A stretch of DNA of 34,232 nt, taken from Halovenus carboxidivorans. GTDB taxonomy: Archaea; Halobacteriota; Halobacteria; Halobacteriales; Haloarculaceae. Made by a program: the position numbers and the translations under genes. The DNA is taken from the NCBI RefSeq assembly GCF_009831575.1, contig NZ_WUUT01000009.1, forward strand, positions 1-34,232, in the 5' to 3' direction. Position 1 is the first letter of the stretch; each line of letters begins with the position of its first letter. A model generated the notes under the pieces. It had not been told where the DNA came from. It was given only the letters and a program-made list of their open reading frames with translations, and searched no databases. Below, one piece after another: positions 16,456-24,192 of the stretch.

Positions 16456-17694
16456 ATGAACCTGCGGTCCGCAAGGAAACGGACGGCGATTGTGGCACTC
16501 TGTGGAGTACTTGTCTTGCTCGCGGGGTGCAATGGGTTGTCGGCGCTCGGTGACGACGGCGCCAGCGAGGGCGAGTCGGGAGACGGAGAGGGAGTAGCGA
16601 CGCGGTTAGCGAACGTCTCGGAGACACACGCCCAGTATCTCCGGTCCGCTGGCAACGTCACAGTGACGCGGACAGTCCGGGTCAGCACCGAGGCGAGGGA
16701 TCTCACCCAGACAACACGGTGGCGGATCGACTTCGAGTCCGGTCGAGTTTACAAGGCGATGGAACCGCTCGCCGGAACCCCCTCGGAGACGTTCCGGACG
16801 GCGAACGGGACGGTCTACGAGCGCCTCGGCAGCGGGACTGAGCAGTTTGTGCCGCCGGAACAGACGGACTCGCTGGCTCTCGAAGAAGCCGTGGGGCTGT
16901 CGACGGCGCTCGGTCCCACAGTCGACCGATACGAACGCCGCGGGACCCGAACGGTCAACGGCGTGGACGCGACGGTATACGTCGCGGACGAGATCGACGC
17001 CGCACCGCGAGCGTACCGCGAGAACCTGAGTAGCGCGGATGTCAGGCGCTATCGGAGCGTCGTCGTCGTTGCCCCCACTGGGTACGTCGTCAACGAGACG
17101 GCCGCGCTCACCGTCGATCTCGACGTCGGAACGAGACGCATCCGCGAGACGGTTCGGTTCAGCGATCCGGGCCGGACCACCGTCGAGCGGCCGGAGTGGG
17201 TAGACGAGGCGCGGAGACAGGCCAGACAGCCCGGTCCCGATGACGTGGTGACTCGCACCTACAACGCCACCGGGGACGGCGGCCTCGTCGAACTGAACGT
17301 GACCGCCGAGAAGGGCGAACTCGACCCGGCGGCGACCGTCGGCCCGCAGATCTCGGAGAACCCCATCTACAGGAACGACCTCCTGAACTCGGTCCGAGTC
17401 GGCAGTATCGCCCGGTACTACTTCCTGTTAGATACCGTCGAACGCGTGGAGGTTCGCATCCACTACGACCAGAGCCAGATCGCGGCCGAAAACGAGTCGA
17501 AACTGCGCGTCGCGGTCCGGAACGACACCGACGGCTGGTGGGATCTGTTGAACACGTCCGTCGACGAACGGCGAAATGTCGTGACAGCGACGATCACTGA
17601 CCCCGAGGACCTGGAGAAGTATCAGGGGAAGACGATGATCGCGATGCGGTTCGAGACGTTCGTACAGCGACTCCGGGAGCGGTCTCGACGGTAA
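16456..17694 (+). CDS. Haloarchaeal secreted lipoprotein of unknown function
   Basis: This 412-residue exported protein has a basic start, a hydrophobic segment (about 11-23) and the lipobox LLAGC with C25, so it should be lipid-anchored on the outer face of the membrane. No twin-arginine pair is present, so export is probably by Sec. A short Ser/Gly/Glu/Asp linker follows the cysteine. The rest is beta-rich with strings such as WRIDFESGRVYKAME and TVYVADEI, reminiscent of LolA/LppX-like lipoprotein folds that carry hydrophobic ligands. That resemblance is weak and by eye only. No enzyme motif is seen. A TATA-like box lies about 26 bases upstream. Similar lipoproteins are common in haloarchaea. 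Confidence 0.82.
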   Translation: MNLRSARKRTAIVALCGVLVLLAGCNGLSALGDDGASEGESGDGEGVATRLANVSETHAQYLRSAGNVTVTRTVRVSTEARDLTQTTRWRIDFESGRVYKAMEPLAGTPSETFRTANGTVYERLGSGTEQFVPPEQTDSLALEEAVGLSTALGPTVDRYERRGTRTVNGVDATVYVADEIDAAPRAYRENLSSADVRRYRSVVVVAPTGYVVNETAALTVDLDVGTRRIRETVRFSDPGRTTVERPEWVDEARRQARQPGPDDVVTRTYNATGDGGLVELNVTAEKGELDPAATVGPQISENPIYRNDLLNSVRVGSIARYYFLLDTVERVEVRIHYDQSQIAAENESKLRVAVRNDTDGWWDLLNTSVDERRNVVTATITDPEDLEKYQGKTMIAMRFETFVQRLRERSRR

Positions 17695-17761
17695 ACAGCC
17701 GGCCGGGTGGGAAATCCGTGGGACACAATCCTTTTCTCCCGTTCGTAGCCTACAGGCAACC

Positions 17762-18820
17762 ATGACAGCGACATCTCCCACGGCGGAAGACGTCCGTGAT
17801 CGGCTCTCGACGGTCGTCGATCCCGACCTCGGCGAGGACATCGTCTCTCTGGATCTGGTCAACGCCGTCGACCTCGACCACGACGAGGAGATCATCTATC
17901 TCGATCTGACCCTCGGCGCTCCCTTCTCCCCCGGCGAGACGCAGATCGCCGACGACACCCGAGAGGCGCTTTCAGACCTCCCGTACGACCTCGAACTCTC
18001 GGCCTCCGTTGACCGCGGCCTCGACCCCGAAGACGAGATCCTCCCCCACGTCCAGAACATCATCGCCGTCGCCTCGGGCAAAGGCGGCGTCGGCAAGAGC
18101 ACGGTCGCGGTGAATCTCGCGGCCGGCCTCGCGGACATGGGCGCACGCGTTGGATTGTTCGATGCCGACGTATACGGGCCGAACGTCCCCCGGATGGTCG
18201 ACGCCGACGAACGACCCTCCGCGACCTCCGACGAACAGATCATCCCGCCCGAACAGTTCGGGATGAAACTGATGAGCATGGACTTTCTCGTGGGCGAGGA
18301 CGACCCGGTCATCTGGCGCGGCCCGATGGTCCACAAGGTGCTCACCCAGTTGTGGGAAGACGTCGACTGGGGCTATCTCGATTACATGGTCGTCGACCTG
18401 CCGCCGGGCACCGGCGACACGCAACTGACAATGCTCCAGAGCGTCCCCGTCTCGGGGGCCGTCATCGTTACGACGCCGCAGGACGTGGCTATCGACGACG
18501 CCCGGAAGGGACTCGAAATGTTCGGCGAACACGAGACCCCCGTGCTCGGCATCGTCGAGAACATGTCCTCGTTCCACTGCCCGGACTGCGGCGGCCGTCA
18601 CGACATCTTCGGCAGCGGCGGCGGCCGCGAGTTGGCCGACGACGTAGAACTGCCCTTCCTCGGAGAGATTCCGCTCGATCCGTCGATCCGCGAGGGCGGC
18701 GACGACGGCGAACCGATGGTGCTCGGTGAGGGCGAGACCAGCGAGAAGCTCAGAGAGTTCGCGCACACGACCGCGGACATGCAGGGAATCGTCCACCGCC
18801 GCCGAAAGAGCGGGCGATAG
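17762..18820 (+). CDS. Mrp/NBP35-family P-loop ATPase, iron-sulfur carrier
   Basis: This 352-residue protein has an N-terminal DUF59/MIP18 domain (about 5-85) and a ParA/MinD-type ATPase domain. The deviant Walker A GKGGVGKST is at 106-114. DADVYGPNVPRM and VDLPPGTGDT complete the nucleotide site. The CxxC pair C273/C276 (HCPDCGG) is the site where dimeric Mrp/ApbC/Nbp35 proteins bridge a [4Fe-4S] cluster. The DUF59 segment reads LGAPFSPGET and lacks the cysteine many homologues have there. It acts in the cytoplasm delivering Fe-S clusters to apoproteins. The start at 17762 is the first ATG of the frame. Confidence 0.95.
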   Translation: MTATSPTAEDVRDRLSTVVDPDLGEDIVSLDLVNAVDLDHDEEIIYLDLTLGAPFSPGETQIADDTREALSDLPYDLELSASVDRGLDPEDEILPHVQNIIAVASGKGGVGKSTVAVNLAAGLADMGARVGLFDADVYGPNVPRMVDADERPSATSDEQIIPPEQFGMKLMSMDFLVGEDDPVIWRGPMVHKVLTQLWEDVDWGYLDYMVVDLPPGTGDTQLTMLQSVPVSGAVIVTTPQDVAIDDARKGLEMFGEHETPVLGIVENMSSFHCPDCGGRHDIFGSGGGRELADDVELPFLGEIPLDPSIREGGDDGEPMVLGEGETSEKLREFAHTTADMQGIVHRRRKSGR

Positions 18821-18882
18821 GAGAAGATCGGAGCACCGGAACCCAAAGGTTCCTACCGCGCTGGCGATATACTCCGCACCAA

Positions 18883-19473
18883 ATGGCCGAGGGTCAACCG
18901 GGAGCGAGCCGAAAGAGCCGGGTAGTTCCTGATCCGCCCCGGGGATTCACTGGTCCGAGACGGCTCGGACGCTCCTCGCTCGTGCTCACCGTCGGCGGAG
19001 CCGTACTTGCGGTGGTTGCAGGTGTTGCGTTCTTTACGTTCTACGTCGGGGTTCAGTCCGGGAGCATGCGATGGGTGAGAAATCTGTGGCTGCCGCCGCT
19101 TGCGGGGCTGGTCCTGACGGTACTGTTTCACGAGGGGACGCACGGCCTCGCCTATCGGTACTTCGGGTACGACATCGAGTACGGCGTCTCCTGGAACGGG
19201 TTCTACACGGCGGCCCCCGGGCAGTTACATGGCAAGTTGGAGAGCATCGCCATCGCGGCCGCGCCGCTGGTACTCGTGACGCCGGTCGGAGTCGCGTACC
19301 TCTTCGCCCCGATCCAGCCGCTGGCGCAGGTCGGGCTCTATCTGCTAGTGCTCAACACGGCGGGGTCGATTGCTGATCTGGAGCAAATCGGCCGCCTGCT
19401 CGCGCTCCCGCGAGAGACGCTGCTCTGTGACGGCGATCAAACGTACATCTACCTGCCGGTAGAGGCGGCGTAA
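18883..19473 (+). CDS. DUF3267-type membrane zinc metalloprotease-like protein
   Basis: This 196-residue membrane protein has the zincin motif HEGTH (83-87) at the end of a membrane helix, as in DUF3267 and site-2-protease-like proteins. About four hydrophobic helices are seen (near 33-55, 69-90, 121-142 and 145-165). D165 in NTAGSIADL is a candidate third zinc ligand. No substrate is known for the family. The N-terminal 30 residues are basic and likely cytoplasmic. The gene is convergent with the threonine-synthase-like gene, with a one-base gap. Confidence 0.85.
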   Translation: MAEGQPGASRKSRVVPDPPRGFTGPRRLGRSSLVLTVGGAVLAVVAGVAFFTFYVGVQSGSMRWVRNLWLPPLAGLVLTVLFHEGTHGLAYRYFGYDIEYGVSWNGFYTAAPGQLHGKLESIAIAAAPLVLVTPVGVAYLFAPIQPLAQVGLYLLVLNTAGSIADLEQIGRLLALPRETLLCDGDQTYIYLPVEAA

Positions 19474-19474
19474 C

Positions 19475-20659
19475 TCAGATCCCTTTGCTCATCAGGTGAC
19501 TGCGCAACACGTCGGCCTCGCGGTTGGCCGTCGCGGGGTTGACCAACACGACGGAGTCGTCGCCGTCGAACACGCCCTCCTCGGCGAGTTCGGTCAGCCC
19601 AGCCACAGCCGTCGCGCCGGTCGCGCTCACTGGGACGCCGTCCTGTGAGAGGGTGGTTCCCGCTTCGAGCAACTCCTTGTCCTCGACGGCGACCGCGCCG
19701 CCGTCGGTCGCATCGAGCGCATCGAGGACGTACTCGCCCCCCTCGGGGTCCGGGATTTCCAGCGCGCCCGAGATGGTGTCCGGGTGCTCGACCGGCGTGA
19801 TCTCCGCAGTTCCCTCCGTCCACGCCTCGACGATGGGCGCACAGCCGTCTGGCTGGGCGGCGTACAGTCGCGGCACGGCCTCGATTGCACCGGTCGAGGC
19901 CAGTTCCCGAAAGCCGCGGTAGATGCCGAGCAGACCCGTTCCGTGAGCGGTCGGGTGGACGACGGCGTCCGGTGCCCCGCCGACGCTTCTGGCGAGTTCG
20001 TACGCAATCGTCTTCGCGCCTTCGTGGCGGAACGGCGTTCCGAACGGCGCGAGCGAGTACCAGTCCTCGTCCTCGCTGGCGGACTCGAAGGCCTCGGCGG
20101 CGTCGCCGTAGCGGCCGCCGACGACGTTCATCTCGCCGCCGTGGACGTTGATCATCGCCTTCGTCTCGAAGGTCGCCCGCGAGGGGACGAAACTCGTCGA
20201 GTCCAAGCCCGCACGGGCGGCGTAGGCCGCCGCGGAGTGGCCCGCGTTGCCGGTCGTCGGCAGCCCAACCTCTGTGGCACCCTGCTCGGCCGCGGCGGCG
20301 ACGGCGACGACCATCTCGCGGTCCGTGCTCCCGCCGGTAGCGTTCCGGGCCTCGTCTTTGAGATGGACTGCTCCGACGCCCGCTTCCTCGGCGAGGGTCG
20401 GACAGTCGACGGTCGGAGTGCTCCCTTCCTCGATTGTCGGGAGCGCCTCGGCTGTGAACGGCAGAACCGACGCCAACTGCGCCAGTCCCGTTCCGGTCGC
20501 GTCGTCGAACAGGCGCTCGTGAGCGTCCGCAAGCGTCTCGGCGTCGTAGACCGGTTCGAGCACACCGCCGCAGTCCTCGCATCGACTCGGCCCGTCGACA
20601 CCGAACTCCGCGTTGCAGTCCAGACACCGAAATCCGTCGAATCCGTCAGTCGTTTGCAT
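19475..20659 (-). CDS. Threonine synthase-like protein lacking the PLP-binding lysine
   Basis: This 394-residue protein has the fold type II PLP-enzyme architecture of threonine synthase. An N-terminal zinc-ribbon-like segment (C12, C15, C27, C30) precedes the catalytic region. KDEARNATG (101-109) aligns with the conserved site, and the phosphate-binding TTGNAGHSAAAYAARAG follows at 135-151. At the position of the Schiff-base lysine (consensus NPTGSFKDR) the sequence is NATGGSTDR, with Thr112 in place of Lys. By established chemistry it should not form the internal aldimine, so a non-catalytic or altered role is likely. The reading frame is open and undamaged. A TATA-like AATATGTG near 20681-20688 fits the start at 20659. 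Automatic naming as thrC would probably be wrong. Confidence 0.85.
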   Translation of the reverse strand: MQTTDGFDGFRCLDCNAEFGVDGPSRCEDCGGVLEPVYDAETLADAHERLFDDATGTGLAQLASVLPFTAEALPTIEEGSTPTVDCPTLAEEAGVGAVHLKDEARNATGGSTDREMVVAVAAAAEQGATEVGLPTTGNAGHSAAAYAARAGLDSTSFVPSRATFETKAMINVHGGEMNVVGGRYGDAAEAFESASEDEDWYSLAPFGTPFRHEGAKTIAYELARSVGGAPDAVVHPTAHGTGLLGIYRGFRELASTGAIEAVPRLYAAQPDGCAPIVEAWTEGTAEITPVEHPDTISGALEIPDPEGGEYVLDALDATDGGAVAVEDKELLEAGTTLSQDGVPVSATGATAVAGLTELAEEGVFDGDDSVVLVNPATANREADVLRSHLMSKGI

Positions 20660-20832
20660 ACGGTGGGGTTGGACTGCGCTCACATATTCCTGCCGTCTGC
20701 CGGGCCGCGGGAGCGTTCGACAACCATCGACTCTGTCGGCCCAGCTCCATTGCGGAACCCGACTGAGTTTCCACGACAGACTGACTGTCGTCAGGATACC
20801 GAGCTGTACCATCTCGTGTAGTAACAAAAATT

Positions 20833-20840
20833 CATATAAG
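20833..20840 (+). promoter_or_regulatory. TATA-like box of the membrane histidine kinase gene
   Basis: CATATAAG lies about 28 bases before the ATG at 20865, supporting that start and a leaderless mRNA over the out-of-frame ATG at 20852. Confidence 0.55.
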
Positions 20841-20864
20841 ATAGCATTACAATGTCTCGGAGAG

Positions 20865-21968
20865 ATGAGAGGTCGACGGTTGGGCGGTCACTGGCTGTTG
20901 CGCCTGGTCATCGGGCTGGGTGTGGTGCTCATACTGAGTCTGCTCGTCGAGATTGGTGCCATCATCGCGCTTCCGCTGTCGATGCCGGACGGCTACGGAA
21001 CCGGATTCATCACCTCTGGCCTCTCGGCGCTCGGACTGTTGTACGGCGGTTACTGGAGCCAGACCGGCATCATTTCGGCCGAGCGATACCGTCGTCTGTT
21101 CGGCTGGTGTTTCGGCGGCGCGGGGCTGTTTCTCGCGATCAACCTGGGATTCATCCTGACAATCGGTCCGGTGACGCCGTTCGAGACCTGGGGGTGGGTC
21201 CGCTGGGCGGTCAGTATGGGCGCGGCGATCGGACTCGCCCTCGGGCTGTTCGAGGCACGAGCAATCGAACGCGCTATCGAAGCCGAACGGAACCGTATGC
21301 GTCGACAGGAGATCAAACAGGAGCGAGACCACCTCGAAGAGTTCGCCAGTATCGTCTCTCACGACCTCCGCAACCCGCTCAACGTCGCCTCCGGACGACT
21401 GGCGCTCGCACGCGAGGAGTGTGACAGCGACCATCTCGAAGAGGTCTCCCAGTCGCTCGACCGGATGGACGAGCTGATCGACGACCTGTTGACGCTGGCG
21501 CGAAACGGGCAGGCGGTGCAGGAGCTCGAACCCGTGAACGTCGGAACCGCTGCCCAGCACTGCTGGTCGACTGTCCAGACGGAGAACGCATCGAGTGCAA
21601 TCTCCATCGACCGAGAGGTTCTCGCGGACGGGAGCCGTTTCCGACAGCTTCTGGAAAATCTCATCCGCAACGCCATCGAGCACGGGGGAGCGGACGTGAC
21701 CGTCACCGTCGGCGAACTCGAGGACGGCTTCTACGTCGAGGACACGGGGCCGGGAATCCCGGAACCGGACCGAGAGTCCGTGTTCGAGGCGGGGTACTCG
21801 ACGACCGAACAGGGCACTGGGTTCGGTCTCAGCATCGTCAGCGAGATTGTCGAGGCCCACGACTGGGAGATTCGCGTCACAGAGGGGGACGACGGGGGCG
21901 CTCGGTTCGAGATCAGAGACGTGTCGTTCGCCACGGAGGAGCCCGGAGGCCACCGGGAGAACCCGTAG
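20865..21968 (+). CDS. Membrane sensor histidine kinase
   Basis: This 367-residue two-component kinase has about four N-terminal membrane helices (near 11-36, 47-63, 79-101 and 110-129), a helical linker (130-160) and a HisKA domain with H166 (IVSHDLRNPLN). The HATPase domain is intact: N-box LIRNAIEH with N269, G1 DTGPGIP (293-299) and G2 GTGFGLS (317-323). No periplasmic-type sensor domain is present, so sensing is probably within the membrane or via the linker. No response regulator is adjacent. It contrasts with the degenerate PAS kinase at 8594-10006. Confidence 0.93.
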   Translation: MRGRRLGGHWLLRLVIGLGVVLILSLLVEIGAIIALPLSMPDGYGTGFITSGLSALGLLYGGYWSQTGIISAERYRRLFGWCFGGAGLFLAINLGFILTIGPVTPFETWGWVRWAVSMGAAIGLALGLFEARAIERAIEAERNRMRRQEIKQERDHLEEFASIVSHDLRNPLNVASGRLALAREECDSDHLEEVSQSLDRMDELIDDLLTLARNGQAVQELEPVNVGTAAQHCWSTVQTENASSAISIDREVLADGSRFRQLLENLIRNAIEHGGADVTVTVGELEDGFYVEDTGPGIPEPDRESVFEAGYSTTEQGTGFGLSIVSEIVEAHDWEIRVTEGDDGGARFEIRDVSFATEEPGGHRENP

Positions 21969-22020
21969 ACATCGAGGACGCCCTCGTAGCCGTTTTACTG
22001 GTGGACGATAACACCCGAAC

Positions 22021-23283
22021 ATGACCGATGTGATCGTCGTCGGCGCCGGTCTCGGGGGGCTCGTTGCCGCTCGTCACCTCGCGTCCGAGGGCGTAGACGT
22101 GACCGTCTACGAGGAACAGGACGATGTCGGGGGGCGAGTCCGCACCGAGCACCGTGACGGGTTCACGCTCGACCGCGGCTTTCAGGTGCTCTTTACCGAA
22201 TACCCGGCGGTCCGCGCGGAACTGGATCTCGACGCGTTGGACCTGCGCTCGTTCCGCCCCGGCGCGATACTGGCGAAACCGGGCGAGCGGTCGACGCTCG
22301 CCGATCCGCTGCGAGACCCGAAGGCGTTGACAGCCTCGTTGTTCAACCGGGACGTCTCCACGGGCGACAAGCTTCGGACCTTCGCGCTTCGCTGGCGACT
22401 CGGCCGAAAGCCGATTGCCGACATCTTCGCCGAGGATCACGAAGACATCGACAGCGCGCTCCGGAACTGGGGGTTCTCCCGGCGCTTCCGCGAGCGGTTC
22501 GCCGCGCCGTTCTACGGCGGGATCACGCTCGACCGGTCGCTGTCGACCTCCCGGGTCGTCTTCGAGTACACCTTCAAGATGCTCTCGACCGGCGAGATCG
22601 TCCTGCCGAGCGCGGGGATGCAGGCGATCCCCGAACAGCTCGCCGGGTTCGCTCGGGAGGCCGGCGCGACAATCGAGACCGGGCGGTCGGTCGATTCCCT
22701 CGACCGGGACGGTGATACTGTCCGTTGCGAGGTCGGCGGCGAGACTGTCGAGGCCGACGCTGCCGTCGTCGCGACCGATCCGAAGACCGCGCGGGAGTTG
22801 ACCGGCTGCGCGGAGATACCGACCGACGGCGACGGCTGTGTCACGCAGTACTTCTCGCTGCCGGAGACCCAGGCGCTGCGGACCGACCGGCGACTGCTTC
22901 TCAACACCGTCGACGACCGGCCGAACCAGATCGCGCCGCTGTCGGCCGTCGCGCCGGAGTACGCGCCCGACGGCGAGCAACTGTTGAGCGCGACGTTTCT
23001 GGGGACGCCCGGGGAGAGCGACGAGCAGTTGGCCACGGAAGTCCGGGAGACGCTGGCGTCGTGGTATCCGAAACACAGCTTCGGTGAACTGGAGCTACTG
23101 GAGACCCACCGGATCCCCTTCGCGCAGTTCGAGCAACCGCCCGGATTCACCGACCGACTCCCCGACGTCGACGCGCCGGACGGACCGGTCTATCTCGCCG
23201 GCGAGTTCACCGAGTGGTCGGCGATTCAGGGGGCGATGGAGAGCGGACGGACGGCGGCGCGGGTCGCCGCGCGGGAACTGTGA
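22021..23283 (+). CDS. FAD-dependent oxidoreductase, amine oxidase / phytoene desaturase-like
   Basis: This 420-residue flavoprotein begins with the Rossmann FAD motif VIVVGAGLGGLVAARHL (4-20). VYEEQDDVGGRVRT follows, the segment that binds the flavin ribose and defines the amine-oxidase/phytoene-desaturase superfamily. A second FAD contact near the C-terminus reads VYLAGEFTEWSAIQGAMESG. The substrate cannot be predicted, and there is no carotenoid gene next to it. A TATA-like GTTTTAC lies about 25-29 bases before the ATG. It abuts the convergent halocyanin pseudogene. Confidence 0.88.
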   Translation: MTDVIVVGAGLGGLVAARHLASEGVDVTVYEEQDDVGGRVRTEHRDGFTLDRGFQVLFTEYPAVRAELDLDALDLRSFRPGAILAKPGERSTLADPLRDPKALTASLFNRDVSTGDKLRTFALRWRLGRKPIADIFAEDHEDIDSALRNWGFSRRFRERFAAPFYGGITLDRSLSTSRVVFEYTFKMLSTGEIVLPSAGMQAIPEQLAGFAREAGATIETGRSVDSLDRDGDTVRCEVGGETVEADAAVVATDPKTARELTGCAEIPTDGDGCVTQYFSLPETQALRTDRRLLLNTVDDRPNQIAPLSAVAPEYAPDGEQLLSATFLGTPGESDEQLATEVRETLASWYPKHSFGELELLETHRIPFAQFEQPPGFTDRLPDVDAPDGPVYLAGEFTEWSAIQGAMESGRTAARVAAREL

Positions 23284-23610
23284 TCACTCCTCGACGACGA
23301 TTGCGCCGTGCATCCCGACAGCCTGGTGGGGGGCACAGTAGTAGAGATGTGCGCCGGGGGTCCGGAAGCCCCGTTCGAAGGTTGCGCCCTCGCTCGCGAC
23401 TACCTCTCCGCTCTGGAACTCGGCGGCGCTCTCGTCGGCCGAGACGACGTTGTGCGCGCCGCCGTTGTCCGTCTGCCTGCTCGGTGCTATTCTCCGGCGT
23501 CGTTCCCGCGCCTTCGTCGACACAGCCAGCGAGGAGGGCGATACCGGCGGCGGTACCGACCCGCCGAAGGGACGTTCGGCGATCTTCCCTCCACTATTTT
23601 TCTGACATAT
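23284..23610 (-). pseudogene. Broken halocyanin (blue copper protein) gene
   Basis: The C-terminal part reads NGGAHNVV, then YYCAPHQAVGMHGAIVVEE, which matches the end of halocyanin domains and keeps all four copper ligands (His, Cys, His, Met). Upstream, a lipoprotein signal peptide (SLRRVGTAAGIALLAGC, then an acidic linker) is readable in a different frame. The two frames meet just before NGGAHNVV. About 30 residues of the copper domain normally found between them (compare TIEVGAGGQG to TWEWTG in the intact halocyanin at 29964) are absent. The signal frame also has an in-frame TAG and no good start codon. The gene therefore carries an internal deletion with frameshift plus damage at the start. 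Confidence 0.75.
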
Positions 23611-23648
23611 ACAGATCAAACGTGTCTTGCGGAGAGTGAAAGAACACT

Positions 23649-24107
23649 TCAGATGCCTTCCAGCGCGCGGAGTTTCGAGGCGACATCAGAGGGCATGCCG
23701 CTCGGCCCGTCGCTCACGCGGTGTGTGGGGATGAAAATCGGCGCGGGATTCGCCCGAAGCGCGTCCCGGACCGCGGCGAGGTCGTCCTCGTCCTCGTCGC
23801 TCCGTCCGGGAACCATCATCGTGACCTGCCGGACCGTCCCGCTGTCGCCGTAGGGGATTTCGCGGACCTTCTCCAGCACCTCGCGGTCGTCGGTCGCCAT
23901 CGTGAGCGCGACGTTCACGTCCGCGAAGTCGTCCTCCTCGCCCTGCAGATATGCGTCGATTCGGTCGAGGAGTTCGTGCTCGGAGTCTGCCTTGGCGTTC
24001 GGTTCGTGTGGGAACTCGACGGAGAGCACCCGTGACTGCGCGACGCCGATCTCGACGTATCGATCCAAAAACGAGGACTCGCGCGCGTAGATGCCAGCGT
24101 CTTCCAT
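23649..24107 (-). CDS. MGMT/alkyltransferase-like protein without the acceptor cysteine
   Basis: This 152-residue protein resembles the DNA-binding domain of O6-alkylguanine-DNA alkyltransferase. VLEKVREIPYG (77-87) and NPAPIFIPTHRV (120-131) match family motifs. In active MGMT/Ogt the second reads IPCHRV, with the Cys taking the alkyl group. Here Thr128 replaces it, so self-alkylation repair is impossible. Such alkyltransferase-like proteins in other organisms bind damaged bases and recruit other repair. The gene is divergent from a photolyase, 85 bases apart, suggesting a DNA-repair locus. The start at 24107 follows the conserved MEDAGIYARE beginning. Confidence 0.82.
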   Translation of the reverse strand: MEDAGIYARESSFLDRYVEIGVAQSRVLSVEFPHEPNAKADSEHELLDRIDAYLQGEEDDFADVNVALTMATDDREVLEKVREIPYGDSGTVRQVTMMVPGRSDEDEDDLAAVRDALRANPAPIFIPTHRVSDGPSGMPSDVASKLRALEGI

Positions 24108-24192
24108 ACCAGTATTGTCGGCGCCCCGGGGTTTGTGTGTGTCGGGGACGGCCGAACCGGGATTTACGTGTCTGCAGTCCAACCACAGGCCG

